From assembly GCF_900069005.2 (NCBI RefSeq), contig NZ_LN831279.1, forward strand, positions 2,003,140 through 2,067,139: DNA of 64,000 bases, read 5' to 3'. The DNA is from Paenibacillus sp. GM2 (GTDB lineage: Bacteria; Bacillota; Bacilli; Paenibacillales; Paenibacillaceae). Positions 57,712-64,000 of the stretch are shown here, piece by piece; the stretch's first letter is position 1, and every line of letters starts with the position of its first letter. The notes below the pieces were generated by a model. That model worked only from the letters and a program-made list of their open reading frames with translations. It searched no databases and was not told the DNA's origin. Position numbers and translations under genes: made by a program.

Positions 57712-59946
57712 CTATAGCTTAATTACAGGGTGGTGCCCCAAGTCTAATGGCTCCGCAAATGCAATACCAAGGAGCTGTTTGCGATTTCGCTCGGCTTCAA
57801 CCGTCCGGGCTGCAGATAAGTTAGCGCTTAGCTCCTTGATAACCTTGGCGTCCTTGTCCTGCAGGGTAAGCTGCAGATGATCCTCCATCTGCTTCACCGT
57901 TAATTCGCAACCGGGCTGAACCTCAAGCCTGGCGATTTCAAACGGTGCTATGTCTATGACTACCCCGACAGCAATATCAGCGAAGCTATAATGATAAGTC
58001 CGATAAGCGTTATTCCGCTTATAGCTGGCTTGGATCTGGCCCGTCCCTACCTTCACCAGATAATTTAGCGACTGCAATTCCGCTGGAATTCTCGGCGCAA
58101 TCGTCAAGGTGTGCTGAATCAGATCAGGGCGCAGACCGAGGAAATACTGATACCATACGCGAAGCTGCTCGGCATTCGACCAGGCTTGCAGATAAGCCCC
58201 GGTCAGCTTGGCCCATCTCTCGCCTGGTTGTGGATAGGCATCCATGTTCTCAGCTAATCCACCGACGACTCCAAGATTCAAAGCCTGCCAATTCATATTT
58301 TTGAACAGCTTATATGCCGTCTCCTCCTGTCCCAGCTCAATCATCCGCTGCATAGCAATCCCGTTCAGCCATAGCCATACCGCCCCGTTGTGGTAAGCCG
58401 CATCCTTATGATAGTGAGGGGTCAGATGAAAAGGATGAAATAACGGATGAGACCGATCGAGAGAAGCAACGCCCCATGGGTAGACCAGCTCTTCCCAGGC
58501 TGTGCGCGTCGCACGGCATTTGAAATCCTCATCTTCGAGCAGGTCAAAGGCGAACAATTGGTTCGGCCTTAGGGCAAATTCCGCTTGATCCTGCGCGTCC
58601 AGGCGATCCGCCAAATAAGGATGCGTCTCATCCCGGAAATCAGTAGCAAAATTCAGCCGCAATTTCGCGGCAATTTCGTTCCATTTGCCGGCGTTCTCCT
58701 TATCGTTCATGAATTCCGCGAAGTAAACGCCAGCGCGTAACTGATTGTGCCACAGCGCCTGAATATCATTGGCCCGCGTATCACGCGGCGAATAAGAGTT
58801 CAGATCGGCGTCCCTCGCATCCATCCACGTTTCATTATCCGCATGCATCAGATAGCCTTTATCGTCCACCCAATTTTTGATTGCCCCTTCAATACTGTTG
58901 CGGACGGCAGAGTAAAGCTCTTTAATAATCTGCGTATCTCCGGAATACTTCACATAATCCTGCAGTTGGATAATGAAGCGAGGTGTACCATCTGTCGTAT
59001 GGTAATCAATATTTTCTGGAGCCAGGATATTGGGCACTCGACCGAAGAAGATCGACAGCTCATCCGTATTCTGGAACTCGGCGAAGGAGAGCAGAATATT
59101 CCTGGCGGTCTCGAATTGACCTGTTACAAGGCAAGCTCCTGGCAAAGAAATAAACTGATCTCTCCCCCAATATTCATTGAACCAAGGCAGTCCGGCATAT
59201 ATGCCGTCACCCTGCTGCTTCGTCACTAGTTGGTCCATCGTAATATTCATCCAGTCCATTGCTAGTACGAGCTCCGGATCACTGCTGGCCAGAGGAACTT
59301 GCTGCTGCAGGAACTTCTCCATACGTTGTATACGCTCTCGCTTCCAGCGGCGTCGATCGCTTCTCGCCGTATGAATCAAGGCGATCGCTTCATCCGCAGT
59401 CTTGGCGACGGCAATATAAAACCCGCCGGTATTTGCCTTCGATGATATAAGATGATCCTCAAGCTGAACCGCTTGTCCATCGATGGAACTCACAGCAATG
59501 ATCCAATTCCCCTCCATGGAATGAAAGATAACCGCTTCCTCTTGGCTTCCAATAGGATCAAGCTGCTCGCCCTTTAATTCGATTCCTATCGTATTTACGG
59601 CCCCGGCGATCCCGATCTCTACAATATTTTTGGCATCGAACATCCATAGCTCTTCTGTAAGACCACCGCCATAAATCCGCTCCAGCTTGTAAGGATATAC
59701 GTAAACCTCGGATTTACGGTTATCCAGCTCCACCTGATCAGCCCTCAGTCCGTAACCGCTAAAAATCCGCTGCTTGGCAATATTCAGGCCTGCAAAGTGA
59801 GCATGTTCCATATGATTCGTCTCGTGAGACTGGGTGAAGTAAAAAGCCGCCTCTTTATTGGTAAATGAAATGGCCCTGTTCGCTTGCGCGGGAACGAATA
59901 TCTTCATCTCATCCAGAGCCTTGCTGCCCGGTTGATGATTATGCAT
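57712..59946 (-). CDS. amylo-alpha-1,6-glucosidase-like enzyme (GH133-type)
   Basis: A 744-residue cytoplasmic enzyme. An N-terminal beta domain (about 1-215) precedes an (alpha/alpha)6 barrel with the glycogen-debranching C-domain motif YAGLPWFNEYWGRDQFISLPGACL (about 255-280), then NETWMDARDADL, YHNGAVWLWLNGIA and a C-terminal beta region. There is no signal peptide, so it acts on imported oligosaccharides. It follows the second sugar permease by 99 bases with an intercistronic hairpin between, and so belongs to the Lpl-type operon. I start at ATG 59946, six bases after AGGAGG. Family assignment is firm at domain level; the exact linkage cut is unknown. Confidence 0.85.
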   Translation of the reverse strand: MHNHQPGSKALDEMKIFVPAQANRAISFTNKEAAFYFTQSHETNHMEHAHFAGLNIAKQRIFSGYGLRADQVELDNRKSEVYVYPYKLERIYGGGLTEELWMFDAKNIVEIGIAGAVNTIGIELKGEQLDPIGSQEEAVIFHSMEGNWIIAVSSIDGQAVQLEDHLISSKANTGGFYIAVAKTADEAIALIHTARSDRRRWKRERIQRMEKFLQQQVPLASSDPELVLAMDWMNITMDQLVTKQQGDGIYAGLPWFNEYWGRDQFISLPGACLVTGQFETARNILLSFAEFQNTDELSIFFGRVPNILAPENIDYHTTDGTPRFIIQLQDYVKYSGDTQIIKELYSAVRNSIEGAIKNWVDDKGYLMHADNETWMDARDADLNSYSPRDTRANDIQALWHNQLRAGVYFAEFMNDKENAGKWNEIAAKLRLNFATDFRDETHPYLADRLDAQDQAEFALRPNQLFAFDLLEDEDFKCRATRTAWEELVYPWGVASLDRSHPLFHPFHLTPHYHKDAAYHNGAVWLWLNGIAMQRMIELGQEETAYKLFKNMNWQALNLGVVGGLAENMDAYPQPGERWAKLTGAYLQAWSNAEQLRVWYQYFLGLRPDLIQHTLTIAPRIPAELQSLNYLVKVGTGQIQASYKRNNAYRTYHYSFADIAVGVVIDIAPFEIARLEVQPGCELTVKQMEDHLQLTLQDKDAKVIKELSANLSAARTVEAERNRKQLLGIAFAEPLDLGHHPVIKL

Positions 59947-59985
59947 AGCTAACCTCCTGTATTCATTACATTCGCCTAGACGCGA

Positions 59986-60011
59986 GGCCGCCATGAAAGA
60001 TCACAGCGGCC
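59986..60011 (-). other. intercistronic hairpin
   Basis: GGCCGC / GCGGCC arms with a 14-base loop between the second permease gene and the GH133-like gene. No T-run follows, so it may stabilise or process the mRNA rather than terminate it. Confidence 0.4.
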
Positions 60012-60045
60012 CCTGGCGAGTTTATTTTATTTAACCGCAGCAGGT

Positions 60046-60933
60046 TTATTCTTTGACAGAACCTACTACAATTCCTGACACGAAGTATTTCTGCATGAAA
60101 GGATAGATCATAAGCAGCGGCAAGGTCGAGACAACAATTTTGGCTGCATTCAGCGTCCGGTCGGAAATTTTGGCAAGCTCCATCAATTTCTCCGGATCGG
60201 TAATGTTCTGAACCTCTACACTTAACTGCTGAATATACGTTTGCAGCGGATAGTTGGAAGTTTTATTAATATACACCAACGCTCCGAAGTAGTCATTCCA
60301 GTGACCGACAATCGTGAACAACATCACCGTTGCCAATGTTGGCAATACCACAGGCAGGAAAATCCGCAGCAGGATGGTCCATTGCGAAGCTCCGTCGATC
60401 GTCGCCGCTTCCTCCAGCGATTTCGGCACCCCGCGGAAGGCGTTCATCAGCAGGATGACGTTGCCGATCGGAACAGCCCCGGGCAGGATCAGCGACCAGA
60501 TAGAATCCAGCAAATGAAGCTCCTTGACGACCATAAAGGTAGGAATCAGACCGCCCGAGAACAGCATGGCGAAAATCACGATGTTCATATACACCTTCTG
60601 GCCCCGGAATTGCCTTGGGCTCTTGGAAAGCGGGTAGGCGGTCAGAATCATTAATGTCATATTGACGAGCAAGCCTAGCACTACCCGTTCAACGGAGATC
60701 ATAAATGAACGCCAGAACTGGGAGTCCGACAGCAGCTTGTCATAGGAGCTTAAGGTCGGGTTCACCGGAAATATACTTACGAGATTCGCGGAAGCTGCCG
60801 CGTTATCACTGAAAGATATCGCCACCAGATTAAGCAGTGGAACAAGACAAGATAAGGTTAATGCCAGCAATAGAATCCAAATAACAAGATCGGCAATGCG
60901 GCTTTTTAAAGTTTGAGCGGTAATGGGAGCCAC
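60046..60933 (-). CDS. carbohydrate ABC permease (LplC/YtcP type)
   Basis: A 295-residue permease with six membrane helices and the MalG-type docking loop EEAATIDGASQWTILLRIFLPVVLPT. The start is probably GTG 60933; AAGGGG directly precedes it, closer than usual, and an in-frame TAG upstream excludes longer forms. Nine bases after the first permease gene. Length and the C-terminal ending FMQKYFVSGIVVGSVKE fit the LplC family. Confidence 0.9.
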   Translation of the reverse strand: MAPITAQTLKSRIADLVIWILLLALTLSCLVPLLNLVAISFSDNAAASANLVSIFPVNPTLSSYDKLLSDSQFWRSFMISVERVVLGLLVNMTLMILTAYPLSKSPRQFRGQKVYMNIVIFAMLFSGGLIPTFMVVKELHLLDSIWSLILPGAVPIGNVILLMNAFRGVPKSLEEAATIDGASQWTILLRIFLPVVLPTLATVMLFTIVGHWNDYFGALVYINKTSNYPLQTYIQQLSVEVQNITDPEKLMELAKISDRTLNAAKIVVSTLPLLMIYPFMQKYFVSGIVVGSVKE

Positions 60934-60942
60934 CCCCTTCTT

Positions 60943-61833
60943 CTAGAAAATACGGTAATCAGTAAGTTTCTGAGCAAGCTTGTTCGCGGAAAGAATCAAA
61001 ACAATACCGACTACCGACCGCAGTAGCCCTACTGCCGTCCCCAAGCTATATTGTCTTTCCACAAGACCTACCCGGTACACATAGGTGTCAATAATATCCG
61101 CCGTTTGATAGACCAGAGGGTTGTACAAGTTAAAGATCTGGTCGAACCCGGCATTTAGCACGTTAGGCAGGTTCAAGGTCGTTACGAGAATAATCGTTGG
61201 CAGCATTCCCGGCAGCGTTATATACCAGAGCTGCTTCCAGCGATTGGCTCCATCGATCGACGCCGCTTCATATTGCCCCGGATCTATCGATGTTAATGAA
61301 GCCAGATAGATGATCGAGCCGTAGCCAAAGCCTTTCCATACATCCGTTAATATCAGCATCGGTCTGAACCAGGTATTGCTGGCCATAAACAGAATCGGGT
61401 CAATGCCAAACCAGCCAAGGAAGGCATTAATCGGCCCCTCATAAGAGAAAATATTCATGACAACAGTGGCCAGAATCGCCCAAGAGAGGAAGTTCGGCAG
61501 GTAGACAATCGTTTGCATAAAACGCTTCGCGAACCGTATTCGAACTTCATTCAGCAGCAGAGCAAAAATGATTGATACCAATGTACCGACGATAATCTTC
61601 CACACAGCTATAACAATCGTATTGGCGAAGATTTGCTTGCTGTCGGGAATTTGCAGCATAAACTTGAAATTATCCAGACCGACCCAGTGTGAACCGCTGA
61701 TCCCTTTAGCAGGAATATAGTTCTGAAAGGCCATGACAATCCCGAACATCGGAATAAAGGAGAAAATAATCAGAAAAATCATGCCCGGCAGCATCATGGC
61801 GTGAAAAGCCGCCTGATCTTTTTTATTCTTCAT
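60943..61833 (-). CDS. carbohydrate ABC permease (LplB type)
   Basis: A 296-residue permease of the LplB/YteP family with six membrane helices and the docking loop YEAASIDGANRWKQLWYITLPGM. The ATG at 61833 has AAAGAG ten bases upstream, 21 bases after the binding-protein gene. Pairs with the next permease; the ATPase is not in the operon and is presumably shared (MsmX type). Confidence 0.93.
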   Translation of the reverse strand: MKNKKDQAAFHAMMLPGMIFLIIFSFIPMFGIVMAFQNYIPAKGISGSHWVGLDNFKFMLQIPDSKQIFANTIVIAVWKIIVGTLVSIIFALLLNEVRIRFAKRFMQTIVYLPNFLSWAILATVVMNIFSYEGPINAFLGWFGIDPILFMASNTWFRPMLILTDVWKGFGYGSIIYLASLTSIDPGQYEAASIDGANRWKQLWYITLPGMLPTIILVTTLNLPNVLNAGFDQIFNLYNPLVYQTADIIDTYVYRVGLVERQYSLGTAVGLLRSVVGIVLILSANKLAQKLTDYRIF

Positions 61834-61854
61834 TACGGATCAACTCTTTCAACT

Positions 61855-63567
61855 TCAATTGGAAGCAATTGCTTCGTTAACTTCCTTCGTAATGGTATCC
61901 CCACCGGTCTTCTTCCAGCTGTCTACAAACTTATCGAAGGATTCGGGAGATTGATCCCCAGTAATAATCTTCAGATACATTTCCAGCTCCATTTTGGATA
62001 GCGTTGGCCATTTCAGCGACATCGAAGGGGTAGTTCCAAAGAAGACAGGATTTACTTCCTTGATATTCGCGTTCTTCACCATGCTTGCCGTAGTGATGCT
62101 GGAGGTATATCCGGCCCATGACACAGGATCCGGCTTCTCTCCGCTCTTCTTGCTGTCCATAAACTTCTTGTAGGAGTTATAAGCGGTAATATCATTGTTG
62201 CTGATCAATTTGCTGGTATCGCCGCTCTCCAGTGCTTCCTTCATAATGTCAACATTGCGATAGAAGGCATCATAATAGTCGATGTTGACGATAATCGGCG
62301 ATCCGGATACGTTCAGATTACTATAATCCTCAAAGGCCTTCAGTGTATCGGCATCCTTCTCCTGGTAGCGCTGGTAGTCATATTGCAGACTGACCATTTT
62401 CATAGCCATTTCCGGATGCTCGAAGCCCTTGCGAACGACAAGATAGCTGCTGGAAGGATTGCCTGTGAACATCGTCAGCGAACCGTCTTCGGATTGAGGC
62501 GCCACATAAGATACCCATTCCGCATCCGGATTCAACTTGAGGGTATCCGCAACGGTCCAGCTTCCCCACCAGTTATCCAGGAAAGCCCCGCTCTTGCCGC
62601 TTGTCAGCAGCGCTTTACGGTCATCGCCGGTTCGTACTGCGAACTGACGGTCGATCAAACCCTTCTTGTACATTTCGGCGATCTTGGTCAGAGCGGGCTT
62701 CATTTCAGGTTGAATCGATCCGTATACCGCATTGCCGTTACCGTCGTCCATCCATTGCTTCGGATAAGCACCGTACAAGGCAAAGATGTTGTTCAATGAA
62801 TATTGGCCACCGGATATCCCGGCTACATTCTCATTATCGACGACAAGTCCGACCGTTTTTCCCGATCCGTTCCCGCCTGGGTCCTTCTCAATGAACTGGG
62901 CAATAATGTTCTCTACATCTTCCAGTGATTTCGGCTCTTGAAGACCCAGCTTATCCATCCAATCCTTGCGCAGCCAGAGAATCCCCGGGCCGTGCGAGAT
63001 TTCCGTCGTAGGAATCGCCATCAGTTTGCCGTCGAATTTAGCGCTGTCCAGCACCCTGCCTCCGTACGAATCATAGATTTCCTTAATGCGGTCACTGGCC
63101 GTCTTCTCATAGGCATCGGTCAGATCAGCAATCAGATCATTATCATACAATTGCTGCAGGGTTGAATAGTCAGGAACCACCATAATATCCGGAATGTCGC
63201 CGCTGACGATCGCCATCGATACCTTCTGGCTGTAATCGGTGCCATCATTCGCTTCAAACTTCGTTGTATTTTGGACGTTGAGCTTCTCCTTGAAGTACCT
63301 GGTCCACACATTATTTGTCGCGTTATCCTTTTCATAAGGCGTTCCGCTAAGTGTAGAATAGTTCGTGGCCATTTGACCCACGGTATAAGATACAGTTTCT
63401 GGATATTTGCCAAAAGGAGTCGTCATCGCCTCTCCCCAGGCCGGGTCACTCGATTTAGCAGCTGCGGAGCCATTGCTCGCATTATCGGAATTGCCGCAAC
63501 CGACGAGGGATACAGCTAACAAGGCTGCTATTACAATAGAGGATGCACGTTTTGTTCTTGATAACAT
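61855..63567 (-). CDS. carbohydrate-binding lipoprotein (LplA type)
   Basis: A 570-residue extracellular binding lipoprotein: signal helix and lipobox LVGC, Asn/Ser/Gly linker, then a family 1 binding domain of the LplA/YtcQ group (QKVSMAIVSGDIPDIMVVPD, DLTDAYEKTASDRIKEIYDS, LRKDWMDKLGLQEPKSLEDV). The start is ATG 63567, seven bases after GGGAGG, not 63594. First gene of the sugar transport operon; divergent from a response regulator that probably controls it. Ligand most likely an oligosaccharide. Confidence 0.93.
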   Translation of the reverse strand: MLSRTKRASSIVIAALLAVSLVGCGNSDNASNGSAAAKSSDPAWGEAMTTPFGKYPETVSYTVGQMATNYSTLSGTPYEKDNATNNVWTRYFKEKLNVQNTTKFEANDGTDYSQKVSMAIVSGDIPDIMVVPDYSTLQQLYDNDLIADLTDAYEKTASDRIKEIYDSYGGRVLDSAKFDGKLMAIPTTEISHGPGILWLRKDWMDKLGLQEPKSLEDVENIIAQFIEKDPGGNGSGKTVGLVVDNENVAGISGGQYSLNNIFALYGAYPKQWMDDGNGNAVYGSIQPEMKPALTKIAEMYKKGLIDRQFAVRTGDDRKALLTSGKSGAFLDNWWGSWTVADTLKLNPDAEWVSYVAPQSEDGSLTMFTGNPSSSYLVVRKGFEHPEMAMKMVSLQYDYQRYQEKDADTLKAFEDYSNLNVSGSPIIVNIDYYDAFYRNVDIMKEALESGDTSKLISNNDITAYNSYKKFMDSKKSGEKPDPVSWAGYTSSITTASMVKNANIKEVNPVFFGTTPSMSLKWPTLSKMELEMYLKIITGDQSPESFDKFVDSWKKTGGDTITKEVNEAIASN

Positions 63568-63795
63568 TAGTAGACCTCCCAGTATTTCTCTCATTCATTC
63601 AATATGATTCCATTTTATCTTGCTTGATCATTCAAATGATACGGTTTCAAAGCGCCGGCTTGCTTCAAAAACCTGCGTTCCCAATTACTCTTCTATTCTA
63701 AGATTGATCCCCAACAATCGTAAACGCAAAAAAATTACGTTTTATATCAAAAAATACTCACTTTCGTGGTTCCAAATTGCCCGCCAGACAGATGA

Positions 63796-63801
63796 TATAA
63801 T
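63796..63801 (+). promoter_or_regulatory. -10 element of response-regulator gene
   Basis: TATAAT 36 bases upstream of the start codon; no good -35 is visible. Confidence 0.4.
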
Positions 63802-63836
63802 AAAATCATGCTAACAATGAGCGCAGGGGGATACAG

Positions 63837-64000
63837 ATGTTAACGATATTGGTCGTAGACGATCATCAGGATGAACGCGAAGGGATTGCCTTTCTTATTG
63901 AAGAACTGGCCCTGCCGCTGCAGGTAGAGGCAGCCGATAACGGCCGCAAGGCTCTTGAATATTTACAGGAGCACTCAGTAGATATATTGTTTACGGATGT
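63837..64000 (+). CDS. response regulator, YesN type (partial)
   Basis: The first 54 codons of a response regulator, cut by the right window edge. The receiver domain begins ILVVDDHQDEREGIAFLI, with the acidic pair VVDD, and reaches the phospho-acceptor strand DILFTDV. The ATG follows AGGGGG by six bases. Its divergent position beside an Lpl-type binding protein is the common arrangement of YesN/YesM two-component systems, where the AraC output domain activates the sugar transport operon; the output domain and the kinase lie outside the window. Confidence 0.85.
   Translation, partial: MLTILVVDDHQDEREGIAFLIEELALPLQVEAADNGRKALEYLQEHSVDILFTD

Overview
The window looks like chromosome from a low-to-middle GC Gram-positive, most probably a Paenibacillus or close relative (inference). 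The grounds are sigma-A type promoters, strong AGGAGG-type ribosome sites, several TTG and GTG starts, lipoprotein signal peptides, AraC regulators fused to siderophore-binding domains, a YesN-type response regulator beside an Lpl-type sugar ABC transporter, and a discoidin/CARDB/GH87 secreted glucanase. I saw no rRNA, tRNA, CRISPR array, prophage or insertion sequence.

Layout. 1-3471: a heterodimeric ABC exporter pair (one half cut by the window edge) behind two tandem small paralogous proteins and a double palindromic operator. 3592-15416: first iron block, with four siderophore-binding lipoproteins, one FecCD permease pair, an ABC exporter, and two AraC regulators carrying their own siderophore-binding domain, under three Fur boxes. 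15494-23011: mannitol PTS operon mtlA-mtlR-mtlF-mtlD followed by ptsI and ptsH, with a promoter, a cre-like site and a probable MtlR operator. 23195-28741: a cytoplasmic GH8 oligoxylanase, a small secreted protein, a MarR/MFS efflux pair and an NhaC antiporter with a structured mRNA leader. 28767-32034: second iron block (trilactone esterase, binding protein, AraC fusion regulator, a perfect 41-nt palindrome containing a consensus Fur box). 32131-36506: repeat element, TetR-hydrolase pair, oleate hydratase with a TetR regulator. 36656-49179: third iron/metal block, with an Irt/Ybt-type ABC pair, binding protein, MFS and AraC regulator, then a Fur-boxed operon of a methyltransferase plus an Opp/Nik-type importer. 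49242-53365: GNAT, Bcr-type MFS, HAD phosphatase, YeiL-like regulator. 53401-64000: secreted GH87-type alpha-1,3-glucanase, GNAT, GH133-like glucosidase, Lpl-type ABC transporter and a divergent response regulator.

How it fits together. Eight Fur-like sites tie three separate blocks into one iron-starvation response. Six siderophore-binding lipoproteins face only one FecCD permease pair and no FhuC-type ATPase or siderophore synthesis gene is present, so the region reads as broad capture of other organisms' siderophores. The carbohydrate genes at the right end read as a polysaccharide-to-oligosaccharide uptake route. The most unusual structural items are two copies of a 182-183 bp repeat with an exact forward-50-forward-60-reverse-50-reverse layout, the methyltransferase-linked Fur-boxed Opp/Nik operon, the mannitol operon with its own EI and HPr, and the NhaC leader RNA.
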